From: Blastococcus carthaginiensis
GTDB lineage: Bacteria > Actinomycetota > Actinomycetes > Mycobacteriales > Geodermatophilaceae
Assembly (NCBI RefSeq): GCF_030731085.1
Contig: NZ_JASNFN010000023.1
Location: 1 to 64,000 of the forward strand
DNA length: 64,000 bases
Direction of reading: 5' to 3'
Each line of letters opens with the position of its first letter. Positions within the stretch are counted from its first letter, which is position 1. Below, one piece after another: positions 42,889 to 50,529 of this stretch. The translations under genes were made by a program, and so were the position numbers. The notes beneath the pieces were generated by a model that made no database searches, was not told where the DNA came from, and saw only the letters and a program-made list of their open reading frames with translations.

Positions 42889-44118
42889 ATGCTCCGCTCC
42901 ATGTTCTCCGCCATCTCCGGTCTGCGTGCCCACCAGACCAAGATGGACGTCACCGGCAACAACATCGCCAACGTCAACACCGTCGGCTTCAAGAGCAGCG
43001 CCACCGTCTTCCAGGACACCCTCTCCCAGGTCGTGCGCGCCGGCGGTCAGCCGGCGGCCGACCGGGGTGGCACGAACCCGGCGCAGATCGGTCTCGGCGT
43101 GAAGCTCGCCGGGATCACCACCAACTGGACCAACGGTGCGGCGCAGTCCACCGGGCGGTCGACCGACTTCATGATCGAGGGCGACGGCTTCTTCGTCGTC
43201 GAGGGCGCGGGCGGGCAGCAGCTGTTCACCCGGGCCGGCTCGTTCGACTTCGACGCCAGCGGCAAGCTGGTCACCCCCGACGGCTCGATCCTGCAGGGCT
43301 GGGTGGCCCAGAACGGTGTGGTCAACGCCAACGGCCCCGTCGAGGCCCTGGTCGTCCCCTACGGGCAGATCGTGAACCCGACGCCCACCACGGCCGGCAG
43401 CATCGTGGGCAACCTGCCCTCCGACGTCGCCGCCGGCACCACCTTCCAGGTCGGCGCGGACATGTACGACAGCCAGGGCGTGCTGCAGAAGGTCGCCTAC
43501 AACATCGAGAAGCTCAGCGACAACAACTGGGAGGTCAGCGTCGTCCACTCCGACGGCACGACGCTGATGGCTGCCACGCCGATCGCGTTCGACGCGGCGG
43601 GCAACCTGACCACGCCGGCCGCGCCGGACTACGAGCTCGCGCCGTTCACGCCGGTCGGCTACCCCAGCTGGACCAACACGGTGACCATGAGCCTGGCCGG
43701 GCTCACCCAATTCGGTGGCGCCAACACCCTCGCCGCCCCGAAGCCCGACGGCTACGCCCTGGGGTCGCTGCAGTCGTTCACCCTCAGCAACGACGGCACG
43801 ATCACCGGCGTCTACTCCAACGGGCTGCGCCAGCCCCTGGGGCAGCTCGCCATGGCCTCGTTCAACAACCCCAGCGGCCTGGAGAAGGCCGGCAACTCCT
43901 CCTTCCGCGTGGGCGACAACTCCGGCGTCGCGATGATCGGCCTGGCCGGGCAGGGCGGCCGCGGGGAGCTCAGCTCCGGCGCGCTGGAGATGTCGAACGT
44001 TGACCTCAGCGAGGAGTTCACCGGGCTGATCGTCGCCCAGCGCGGCTTCCAGGCCAACAGCCGGGTGATCACGGCGTCCGACGAGATCCTCCAGGACCTG
44101 GTGAACCTCAAGCGCTGA
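42889..44118 (+). CDS. flgE: Flagellar hook protein FlgE
   Basis: The hook subunit, 409 residues. The N-terminal signature is MLRSMFSAISGLRAHQTKMD with VTGNNIANVNTVGFKSSATV. The C terminus has MSNVDLSEEFTGLIVAQRGF, QANSRVITASDEILQDL and VNLKR. The outer domain between is typical of hook proteins. GGAGGA precedes the ATG. It is the only long rod/hook-type gene here; separate flgF or flgG genes are not in the window. Last gene of the flgB operon. Confidence 0.94.
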   Translation: MLRSMFSAISGLRAHQTKMDVTGNNIANVNTVGFKSSATVFQDTLSQVVRAGGQPAADRGGTNPAQIGLGVKLAGITTNWTNGAAQSTGRSTDFMIEGDGFFVVEGAGGQQLFTRAGSFDFDASGKLVTPDGSILQGWVAQNGVVNANGPVEALVVPYGQIVNPTPTTAGSIVGNLPSDVAAGTTFQVGADMYDSQGVLQKVAYNIEKLSDNNWEVSVVHSDGTTLMAATPIAFDAAGNLTTPAAPDYELAPFTPVGYPSWTNTVTMSLAGLTQFGGANTLAAPKPDGYALGSLQSFTLSNDGTITGVYSNGLRQPLGQLAMASFNNPSGLEKAGNSSFRVGDNSGVAMIGLAGQGGRGELSSGALEMSNVDLSEEFTGLIVAQRGFQANSRVITASDEILQDLVNLKR

Positions 44119-44119
44119 T

Positions 44120-44184
44120 GAAGGGCCTCTCCGCTCCCGCGCCCGGCGCCGGGGCCTGAGGAGAGGCCGTTCCGGCACGTCACC
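44120..44184 (+). repeat. Post-stop repeat element, copy 3
   Basis: After the flgE stop: AAGGGCCTCTCC, GGGGCCTGAGGAG and GGCCGTTCCGGCACGTCACC in order, a diverged copy of the element at 4013 and 20848. GGCCTCTCC and GGAGAGGCC can pair as a terminator. Confidence 0.5.
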
Positions 44185-44189
44185 GGCGG

Positions 44190-44320
44190 GGGGGGGGCCC
44201 CCCCGGGGGGGCGGGGCGGCCCGGCACCCCCCCCCCCCCCCCCCACAAGGGCGGGGGGGGTGTCGTGCGGGCTGGGCGTGCCCTGCCGCGGCGCCCGGGC
44301 CCCCCGGGGGGGGCCCCGGG
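44190..44320. repeat. G/C homopolymer block upstream of flbD
   Basis: Alternating runs of G and C, including 18 C (44227-44244), in the flgE-flbD gap, ending about 35 bases before the flbD promoter. Confidence 0.7.
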
Positions 44321-44354
44321 CCGTCCGTCACACGCCCCCCGCCAGCACCTTCGG

Positions 44355-44383
44355 CTCAAGGAGGCCCCGTCCGGGGCCGATGA
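44355..44383 (+). promoter_or_regulatory. Sigma-28 type promoter of the flbD-mot operon
   Basis: CTCAAG (44355-44360), 15 bases, GCCGATGA (44376-44383). This is the best match of the set. Start expected near 44390, about 60 bases before the flbD GTG. Confidence 0.75.
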
Positions 44384-44452
44384 CAGAACTGCCGTTCCCG
44401 CCCGGACCGTGTTCACGCCCCACCGACCCCCACCGAGCAAGAGGACCGCCCC

Positions 44453-44734
44453 GTGATCCGAGTGACGCGCCTGAACGGCGACGAGTTCGCGCTCAACCCC
44501 GACCTGATCGAGAAGGTCGAGGGCCACCCCGACACGGTCGCCTTCCTGGTGGACGGCACGAAGTACGTGGTGCGCGAGAGCGTGGCCGAGGTGCTGCAGG
44601 AGATCCGCGAGTACCGCGCCGGGATCCTCGCCCTCTCCTACGAGATGGACCGGGGCGCCTACCGCCCGCACGTCCCCGAGCAGCAGGTCGGCGACTCGTC
44701 GGTCGTGCCCTTCCCGACCCGAGAGGAACGCTGA
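44453..44734 (+). CDS. flbD: Flagellar FlbD/SwrD family protein
   Basis: A 93-residue protein of the FlbD family found next to mot genes in Gram-positive bacteria, where SwrD raises motor power. The conserved first half is MIRVTRLNGDEFALNPDLIE and KVEGHPDTVAFLVDGTKYVV. The C-terminal 30 residues are a lineage-specific tail. The GTG at 44453 has GAGG upstream. First gene of the operon; motA follows after three bases. Confidence 0.9.
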   Translation: MIRVTRLNGDEFALNPDLIEKVEGHPDTVAFLVDGTKYVVRESVAEVLQEIREYRAGILALSYEMDRGAYRPHVPEQQVGDSSVVPFPTREER

Positions 44735-44737
44735 CCC

Positions 44738-45508
44738 GTGGATCCGGCCACCCTCATCGGGTTCGTCATCTCGATGGCCGCCCTCCTGGTCTTCATGATC
44801 ATGGAGGGCGCCGACCCGGCGTCCCTGATCTTCATCCCGGCGATCATCCTGGTCATCGTCGCCACTTTCGGCGCGGCGATGTCCGGCCAGACGATGGACG
44901 ACCTCAAGAAGATGCCGGCCTGGTTCAAGATGGCCGTGATGCCGGCCAAGGTGCCGCCGCCGACCCAGCAGATCCAGACGCTGGTCAGCCTCGCCGAGAA
45001 AGCCCGCAAGGAGGGCCTGCTCGCCCTGGAGGCGCAGGTCAAGGCGATCGAGGACCCGTTCCTCAAGCGCGGCCTGCAGATGGGCATCGACGGCACCGAC
45101 CCCGAGGAGCTCCGCGCCGTCCTCGAGAGCGAGATCTCGGCGAAGAAGGCCGAGGACAAGACCGCCGCCAAGTTCATGACGACGATGGGCGGCTACGCGC
45201 CGACCATCGGCATCGTCGGCTGCATCGTCGGCCTGATGAACGTGATGGGGAACCTCAGCAACCCCGAGGCCCTGGGACCGATGATCGCCGCGGCCTTCGT
45301 CGCCACCCTGTGGGGCGTCATGGCCGCGAACTTCTGGTTTCTCCCCATGGGCGCGAAGATCATGCGGGTCAGCGAGCTGCAGGCCGCGCAGATGGAGCTG
45401 CTGGTCGAGGGCATCGCCGAGATCCAGGCCGGCACCAGCCCGCGGGCGGTCCGGCTGAAGCTCAACTCGCTGATCCCGCCCAGTGAGGTCGCCAAGGAGG
45501 CCGCGTGA
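44738..45508 (+). CDS. motA: Flagellar stator protein MotA
   Basis: The proton-channel stator subunit, 256 residues. Four membrane helices are visible near residues 3-20, 26-50, 148-170 and 182-205. Landmarks are PSLIFIPAIILVIVATFG-like helix 2 (ASLIFIPAIILVIVATFGAA), the cytoplasmic loop with LEAQVKAIEDPFLKRGLQMG and GGYAPTIGIVGCIVGLMNVM. The stop overlaps motB (GTGA), keeping the 5:2 complex subunits coupled. Confidence 0.95.
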   Translation: MDPATLIGFVISMAALLVFMIMEGADPASLIFIPAIILVIVATFGAAMSGQTMDDLKKMPAWFKMAVMPAKVPPPTQQIQTLVSLAEKARKEGLLALEAQVKAIEDPFLKRGLQMGIDGTDPEELRAVLESEISAKKAEDKTAAKFMTTMGGYAPTIGIVGCIVGLMNVMGNLSNPEALGPMIAAAFVATLWGVMAANFWFLPMGAKIMRVSELQAAQMELLVEGIAEIQAGTSPRAVRLKLNSLIPPSEVAKEAA

Positions 45509-46410
45509 GCGCCTCCGGCCACGGCGGTCGCCGCCGGGCCAAGAAGCACGAGGAGGAGGAGCACGAGAACCACGAGCGGTGGCTGGTGTCCTACGCGGAC
45601 ATGATGACCCTGCTCCTGGTCCTGTTCGTGGTGCTCTACGCGATGAGCCAGGTCGACCAGGCCAAGTTCGCCGCGCTGGCCAAGGGCCTCTCCCAGACCC
45701 TCGGCACGCCGATCAACGTGCAGCCGGCCTCCACGCCGGAGGGCTCGGTCCTCGACGGTCTCCCGGGCGCGGTGGACATCGCCTCGGCGATCCCCTCGGA
45801 CCCGACCGTCCAGCAGGCCGAGGTCGACAAGGCGGCTGCGCAGGCCGCGGCCGACCGGGCCGAGCGCCTCGCCGCCGAGGCGAAGGCCGCCTACGACGAG
45901 CTGGCCGCCGCCCGCGACGCGATCGAGGCGGCGCTGGCCGCCGCCGGGTACGCCGGCGCGGCCCGCTACGAGATCGACGAGCGGGGCCTGGTGGTGCACA
46001 TCGTGGCCGACCAGGTGCTCTTCGACGCCGAGCAGGCCGTCCTCCGGCCGGAGGGGCGGGCGATCCTCAGCGCGATCGCCCCCACCCTCGGCCGGCTGCC
46101 CAACCAGCTCGGGGTCGAGGGGCACGCCAACCACCTCCCCGTCACCGTCGGCGGCCCGTGGCCGTCGAACTGGGAGCTCTCGGCCACCCGCGCGACCACG
46201 GTCGTCCGGTACCTGGCCGCGGACGGTGTCCCGCAGCCGCGGCTGTCGGCCACCGGCTACTCGTCGACCCGGCCGCTGGTGCCCGAGTCCGACCCCACCG
46301 CCCTCACCGTCAACCGACGGGTCGACGTCGTCGTCCTGTCCACCGCGTCGGCGGAGGCCAACGCCCTCCTGCCCGGCCTCGACGCCGCCCACCGAGGAGT
46401 GACCGAATGA
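45505..46410 (+). CDS. motB: Flagellar stator protein MotB
   Basis: The wall-anchored stator subunit, 301 residues. The charged N terminus leads into one membrane helix (SYADMMTLLLVLFVVLYAMS), with the proton-carrying Asp at residue 32. A plug/linker follows, then an OmpA-like peptidoglycan-binding domain (about 165-290, LGRLPNQLGVEGHANHLPV, SATRATTVVRYL, NRRVDVVVL). Overlaps motA and fliL by four bases each. Confidence 0.95.
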   Translation: MSASGHGGRRRAKKHEEEEHENHERWLVSYADMMTLLLVLFVVLYAMSQVDQAKFAALAKGLSQTLGTPINVQPASTPEGSVLDGLPGAVDIASAIPSDPTVQQAEVDKAAAQAAADRAERLAAEAKAAYDELAAARDAIEAALAAAGYAGAARYEIDERGLVVHIVADQVLFDAEQAVLRPEGRAILSAIAPTLGRLPNQLGVEGHANHLPVTVGGPWPSNWELSATRATTVVRYLAADGVPQPRLSATGYSSTRPLVPESDPTALTVNRRVDVVVLSTASAEANALLPGLDAAHRGVTE

Positions 46411-46877
46411 GCAAGAAGGACAAGAACGCCCCCGCCGACGGCGAGGAGACCGAGGGCAAGGGCGGGAAGAAGCTCTTCCTGATGCTGGCCGTCGTGCTGC
46501 TCGCCGGGGCCGGCGCCGCCTACTTCTTCCTCTTCGCCGGAACGGGGGAAGCGGAGGCCGCGGCGCCCGAGCACGGCGGCTACACCGCGCTGGAGCCCAT
46601 CGCGGTGAACCTCGCCGGTGGTGGCTACCTGAAGATCGGCATCACCCTGGAGTACACGGTCGAGGCGGCCGGCGGGGGCCACGGCGGTGGCGGCGTCGAC
46701 GGCGCCAAGGCCTACGACGCGATCATCTCCACGTTCTCGCAGGCGAACCCGGCCGACGTGACCAACGCCCGGGACGCGCTGAAGGAGTCCCTGGAGCAGA
46801 AGATCATCGAGGCGTACACCGACCACGACATCCCCATGGTCATGGGCATCTACTACACGGAGTACGTGACCCAGTAG
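46407..46877 (+). CDS. fliL: Flagellar basal body-associated protein FliL
   Basis: A single-pass protein that surrounds or stabilises the stator. The 156 residues have a charged N terminus and a membrane helix at about 23-42 (LFLMLAVVLLAGAGAAYFFL). A periplasmic-side domain follows with LEPIAVNLAGGGYLKIGITL and ALKESLEQKIIEAYTDHDIP. A Gly/His-rich insert (GGGHGGGGVDG) lies in the middle. Last gene of the flbD operon, followed by a long terminator hairpin. Confidence 0.92.
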   Translation: MSKKDKNAPADGEETEGKGGKKLFLMLAVVLLAGAGAAYFFLFAGTGEAEAAAPEHGGYTALEPIAVNLAGGGYLKIGITLEYTVEAAGGGHGGGGVDGAKAYDAIISTFSQANPADVTNARDALKESLEQKIIEAYTDHDIPMVMGIYYTEYVTQ

Positions 46878-46891
46878 CGGCGCACGAGTCC

Positions 46892-46956
46892 GGCGAGCGC
46901 CTGCGCTCAGTAGGGGTTTTCGCCCCTGGAACCCCCACTCAGCGCACACGCTCGCC
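46892..46956 (+). terminator. fliL operon terminator
   Basis: A 25-bp imperfect inverted repeat (46892-46916 with 46932-46956, 21 of 25 paired) with a 15-base loop that includes TTTT, starting 14 bases after the fliL stop. Bases 46957-47115 beyond it hold poly-C runs and no gene. Confidence 0.75.
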
Positions 46957-47025
46957 CGCCGGCCTGACGCTCCGACCACGCGGGGGTGGCCGCCGGGCCC
47001 GGCGGGGCCCCCCCCGGCACACCCA

Positions 47026-47050
47026 CCCCCCCCCCCCGCCCCCCCCCCCC
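47026..47050. repeat. Poly-C tract upstream of fliM
   Basis: Twelve C, one G, twelve C, about 65 bases before the fliM promoter-like element, in the fliL-fliM gap. Confidence 0.7.
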
Positions 47051-47115
47051 GCTGCACTCCACCCGCACCACCCGTCACACGCCCCCCGGCCGGCACGGGG
47101 AGCCCTCGCCGCCCG

Positions 47116-47144
47116 GTCAGGGTGCTCCCGGTCCCCGCCGATGA
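47116..47144 (+). promoter_or_regulatory. Sigma-28 type promoter of the fliM operon
   Basis: GTCAGG (47116-47121), 15 bases, GCCGATGA (47137-47144). The start would fall near 47151, almost on the GTG at 47153, implying a nearly leaderless message. Alternatively GATGAGGGG is only a ribosome site. Confidence 0.45.
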
Positions 47145-47152
47145 GGGGTTGC

Positions 47153-48175
47153 GTGACCACCCCCGAGACCGGACCGGCCCCGGCCGCCGCGCCGGCCCCG
47201 GCTCCGGCCCCCGCCGCCACGGCCCCCGCCGTCCCGGCGCCCGCCGCCACGGCCACGAGCAACCGCAGCCGCCGTGGGGCGCCGCGCACCTACGACTTCC
47301 GCCGGCCGACGAAGCTCTCCCGCGAGCACGTGCGGGTCATGCAGATCGCCCAGGAGGGCTTCGCCCGGCAGGCGACGACGATCCTCACGACCTTCCTGCG
47401 CGCCGGCGCCCGCATGGAGCTCGGCGGCATCGAGCAGTTCTCCTACGACGACTACGTCGGGACGCTGCCCAACCCCAGCTTCATCTCCACCTTCACGCTG
47501 GAGCCGCTGGCCGGGAAGGGGCTGCTGGCCTTCCCCCTCGACATCGCCATGGCGATGGTCGATCACATGCTCGGCGGCTCCGGGGCCGCCGCCCAGCCCA
47601 ACCGGCCGATGACGGCGATGGAGACCACCATCACCAACCACCTGCTGGACCGGCTGCTCGACGAGTTCGCGGTGTCGCTGGCCTCCGTGGCCGATATCCA
47701 GCCGGTGCTCGTCGGGCGGGAGTACAACCCGCAGCTCGCCCAGGCCGCCGCCGGCTCGGACACCGTGATGGTCGCCAGCTTCACGATGTCCGTCGGCGAC
47801 CGCGAGGGCGAGGCCACGGTCGTGCTGCCGTTCTCCTCGTTCGCGCAGGCCCTGAACAACGCCGCCTCCCCGCAGCTCTCGGAGTCCGCGCTGCGCAAGC
47901 GCCAGCGCGCCCGCGAGGCGCTGATCGACCGGCTGAACCTGGTGCCGGTGGACGTGAGCGTCCGGTTCGCCCCGCTCACCGTCTCCTCCTCCGACCTGCT
48001 CTCCCTCGCCGTCGACGACGTGCTGCTGCTCCGCCACCCGCGGGACAGCCCGCTGGAGGTCACGACCAACGACGTGACGTTCGCCTACGCGATCGCCAGC
48101 AACCACCGGCGCCGACTGGCCGCCTCGATCGTCCCCACCCCGCACGCCCCGCACGCCGCGAAGGACTCCGCATGA
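47153..48175 (+). CDS. fliM: Flagellar motor switch protein FliM
   Basis: A C-ring protein, 340 residues. The core is clear: YDFRRPTKLSREHVRVMQIA, YDDYVGTLPNPSFISTFTLE, MVDHMLGGSG and a C-terminal SpoA domain (LIDRLNLVPVDVSVRFAPLT). The first 40 residues are Ala/Pro repeats in place of the usual EIDAL-type CheY-binding peptide. The GTG at 47153 has GAGGGG upstream; an ATG at 47141 would add four residues but overlaps the putative -10. Coupled to fliN by ATGA. Confidence 0.93.
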   Translation: MTTPETGPAPAAAPAPAPAPAATAPAVPAPAATATSNRSRRGAPRTYDFRRPTKLSREHVRVMQIAQEGFARQATTILTTFLRAGARMELGGIEQFSYDDYVGTLPNPSFISTFTLEPLAGKGLLAFPLDIAMAMVDHMLGGSGAAAQPNRPMTAMETTITNHLLDRLLDEFAVSLASVADIQPVLVGREYNPQLAQAAAGSDTVMVASFTMSVGDREGEATVVLPFSSFAQALNNAASPQLSESALRKRQRAREALIDRLNLVPVDVSVRFAPLTVSSSDLLSLAVDDVLLLRHPRDSPLEVTTNDVTFAYAIASNHRRRLAASIVPTPHAPHAAKDSA

Positions 48176-48912
48176 CCGCGCCCCGCACCGACTCGCAGGA
48201 CTCCCAGACCGTCACGGCGGTCGTCGCCGCGGCCGCCCGGGCGGCCGCCGCCCTGGTCCCCTCGACCTCGGCGCTGAGCGCCGGCGCGCCGGTCAGCGAC
48301 CCGGACACCGTCCCCCTGCCCCCGGCGGCCGCGCTCGCGGTCACCGCCGGGCTGTCCGGCGAGGTCTCCGGCGACGTCGTGCTGATCGTCTCCGGCGACG
48401 TCGTCGACGCGCTGCAGAACTCCCCCGTCGGGCAGATGGACGTCTCCGCCGCGCTGCGGCCGGCGCTGGAGGCGGCCGCGGCCGCGCTCGGCCGGGTGCG
48501 GGTCGCCTCCGAGCGCACCGAGGAGCCGGTCGCCGCCCTCGACGGGCTGCGCGACAAGGGGATGTTCGTCGCCGTCCCGCTCATGGGCGACGGCGAGCAC
48601 CAGGCCACGCTCGCGCTGCAGGTGACCCTGCCGGCGGCCCGCGAGCAGCGGGGCAGCCTCGAGCTCCTGCGGCACGTGGCCATGGAGGTCACCGTCGAGA
48701 TCGGGCGCACCCGCATGACGGTGCAGGAGCTGCTGTCGCTGCACCCGGGCGAGGTCGTCGAGCTCGACCGCGCCGCCAGCGCCCCCGCCGACCTGCTGGT
48801 CAACGGCACGCTCATCGCGCGCGGCGAGGTCGTCGTCGTCGACGAGGACTTCGGGCTGCGGATCAGCGAGATCGTCACCGACGCCGCCGAGCTGGGAGCC
48901 GCGGCCTCATGA
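48172..48912 (+). CDS. fliN: Flagellar motor switch protein FliN (with long N-terminal domain)
   Basis: A C-ring protein, 246 residues. The C-terminal SpoA domain (about 160-240) is typical of FliN: MEVTVEIGRTRMTVQELLSL, HPGEVVELDRAASAPADLLV and NGTLIARGEVVVVDEDFGLR. The preceding 150 residues form a separate domain (LSGEVSGDVVLIVSGDVVDA, GMFVAVPLMGDGEHQATLAL) like the CheC/FliY-type N terminus. FliY phosphatase motifs are not evident. Coupled at both ends by four-base overlaps. Confidence 0.9.
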   Translation: MTAPRTDSQDSQTVTAVVAAAARAAAALVPSTSALSAGAPVSDPDTVPLPPAAALAVTAGLSGEVSGDVVLIVSGDVVDALQNSPVGQMDVSAALRPALEAAAAALGRVRVASERTEEPVAALDGLRDKGMFVAVPLMGDGEHQATLALQVTLPAAREQRGSLELLRHVAMEVTVEIGRTRMTVQELLSLHPGEVVELDRAASAPADLLVNGTLIARGEVVVVDEDFGLRISEIVTDAAELGAAAS

Positions 48913-49349
48913 CGTGGATGATCATCCGGCTCTTCCTGTCCCTCGCCCTCATCGGCGGCGTGCTCTGGTTCGCCGCCCGGCTGGCGAAGAAGAAGGGCCT
49001 GGGTCAGGGCAACGGCCTCATCCAGGTCGTCGCCCGCCAGCGCCTGGGCCGCACCAGCACGGTCAACGTCGTCCGCATCGCCGACGTCGTCCTGGTCATC
49101 GGCTCCACCGAGGAGCAGGTCACCCTGCTCGCGGAGGTCGACGGCGAGGCGGTCGAGGCCGCGCTGGCCGAGCGCGGCGGCCCCGCCCGGCTGCGGCCCA
49201 CCGGTGAGCCGGCCGACGACGCGCCCGCGGCGGCGGTGCCGGCCGCCCGGCCCGCGTCCGACGGCGTGCTCGCCGGCTCGGTCCTGGACCGGAACGGCTG
49301 GGGCACGCTGGTCGACGAGCTCCGCGAGCGCACGGTCCGCCGGTCATGA
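48909..49349 (+). CDS. fliO: Flagellar biosynthesis protein FliO
   Basis: A small membrane protein that helps assemble the FliP ring. The 146 residues have one N-terminal helix (MIIRLFLSLALIGGVLWFAA). A conserved cytoplasmic segment follows (IQVVARQRLGRTSTVNVVRI, VVLVIGSTEEQVTLLAEVDG), then a variable tail. Overlaps fliN and fliP by four bases. Confidence 0.9.
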   Translation: MTWMIIRLFLSLALIGGVLWFAARLAKKKGLGQGNGLIQVVARQRLGRTSTVNVVRIADVVLVIGSTEEQVTLLAEVDGEAVEAALAERGGPARLRPTGEPADDAPAAAVPAARPASDGVLAGSVLDRNGWGTLVDELRERTVRRS

Positions 49350-50179
49350 CCGCCGCAGTGCGCCCGCTCACCCACCGGACGTGGGGCCGCGCGCTCGTCG
49401 TCCTGCTTGCGCTGCTGGTCGCCGCCGTGGCGGCGGTCGTCCTCGCCGGCGCGGCGGCGGCCGCCCCGACGGCCCCCACCGCGCCGACGGCACCGACGGC
49501 CCCCGAGGTCGGCGGGGCCGTGGACATCTCCATCGGGAACGGCTCCCCCAGCAGCTCCATCACGCTGATCCTCGCGATCACGGTGCTCTCGGTCGCCCCG
49601 TCGGTGCTCCTGCTGGCCACCTCGTTCACCAAGATCATCGTGGTGCTCGGCCTGACCCGGAACGCGCTCGGCATGGCGACGTCGCCGCCGAACCAGGTGC
49701 TCACCGGCATCGCCCTGTTCCTCACGCTCTTCGTGATGGGCCCGGTGTTCTCCGACATCAACGAGCTCGCCGTCCAGCCCTACATGGACGGGGCGATGTC
49801 GGTGTCGCAGGCCTACGACGCCGGTGTCGTGCCGCTGCGCGAGTTCCTCCTCGACAACACCCGCGAGGACGAGCTGAAGCTGATGATCGGGCTCTCCGAC
49901 GAGGAGGCCCCGGCCGACGCGACGCAGGTCAGCATGACCACGTTGATCCCGGCGTTCGTGCTCTCCGAGCTCAAGAGCGCCTTCATCATCGGGCTGGTCA
50001 TCTTCATCCCGTTCCTGGTGCTCGACATGCTCGTCAGCGCCGCGCTCATGGCGCTCGGCATGATGATGGTCCCGCCGACCATCGTGTCGCTGCCCTTCAA
50101 GCTGCTGCTCTTCGTCGTCGTCGACGGCTGGGCGCTGATCACCACCGCGCTGGTGGGTTCCTACGGAGGGGCGGGGTAG
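49346..50179 (+). CDS. fliP: Flagellar export gate protein FliP
   Basis: A core subunit of the FliPQR export channel, 277 residues. A cleavable-looking N terminus (VLLALLVAAVAAVVLAGAAA) is followed by an Ala-Pro-Thr repeat. The family body is LILAITVLSVAPSVLLLATS, FTKIIVVLGLTRNALGMATS, PPNQVLTGIALFLTLFVMGP and AFVLSELKSAFIIGLVIFIP. A 23-residue mini-ORF separates it from fliQ. Confidence 0.95.
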   Translation: MTAAVRPLTHRTWGRALVVLLALLVAAVAAVVLAGAAAAAPTAPTAPTAPTAPEVGGAVDISIGNGSPSSSITLILAITVLSVAPSVLLLATSFTKIIVVLGLTRNALGMATSPPNQVLTGIALFLTLFVMGPVFSDINELAVQPYMDGAMSVSQAYDAGVVPLREFLLDNTREDELKLMIGLSDEEAPADATQVSMTTLIPAFVLSELKSAFIIGLVIFIPFLVLDMLVSAALMALGMMMVPPTIVSLPFKLLLFVVVDGWALITTALVGSYGGAG

Positions 50180-50181
50180 CG

Positions 50182-50253
50182 ATGAGCGACGCGAAGACGA
50201 CGCCCGAGCGAGGAACGAGCGAGGAGCGGAACGAGGACGGAGTCGAGCCATGA
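50182..50253 (+). CDS. 23-residue mini-ORF between fliP and fliQ
   Basis: MSDAKTTPERGTSEERNEDG followed by VEP. It begins two bases after the fliP stop, and its stop overlaps the fliQ ATG (ATGA). It is purine-rich with repeated GAGCGAGGA, so it may be an inserted repeat that happens to keep the genes coupled. No homology recognised. Confidence 0.35.
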   Translation: MSDAKTTPERGTSEERNEDGVEP

Positions 50254-50525
50254 GCGACGCCGACGTCACCGAGATCGCCGCGCAGACCATGATGGTCGCC
50301 GCCAAGGTCGCCGCCCCCATCCTGCTGACCGCGCTCCTGGTCGGCTTCCTGATCTCGCTGTTCCAGGCGGCCACCCAGATCCAGGAAGCCACGCTCTCCT
50401 TCGTCCCGAAGATGATCGCCGTCGCGATCGCCCTGCTGGTGACCGGGAACTGGGTGCTCTCCGAGCTGGTCAGCTTCACGCACACCCTCTTCGACAAGCT
50501 CCCGGCACTGCTCGACCGGACCTGA
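50250..50525 (+). CDS. fliQ: Flagellar export gate protein FliQ
   Basis: A 91-residue channel subunit with two membrane helices: AAKVAAPILLTALLVGFLIS and VPKMIAVAIALLVTGNWVLS. The loop LFQAATQIQEATLSF is diagnostic. Four bases separate it from fliR. Confidence 0.94.
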   Translation: MSDADVTEIAAQTMMVAAKVAAPILLTALLVGFLISLFQAATQIQEATLSFVPKMIAVAIALLVTGNWVLSELVSFTHTLFDKLPALLDRT

Positions 50526-50529
50526 CCGC

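Larger units (their letters stand above)
44119..44452. other. Intergenic region: repeat element, G/C homopolymer block, flbD promoter
   Basis: This 334-base gap contains a post-stop repeat, then G and C runs including 18 consecutive C (44227-44244), then CCGTCACACGCCCCCCG (44325-44341), which recurs upstream of fliM, then the flbD promoter. No gene is visible. Confidence 0.6.

Noticed and set aside
44190..44320. Hidden gene in the G/C block before flbD
   Set aside because: Translations in all frames are homopolymer Gly, Pro or Ala and show no codon structure.
47141..47152. ATG at 47141 as the FliM start
   Set aside because: It lies within the GCCGATGA element, and the GTG at 47153 is preceded by GAGGGG. 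It remains possible if that element is not a promoter.
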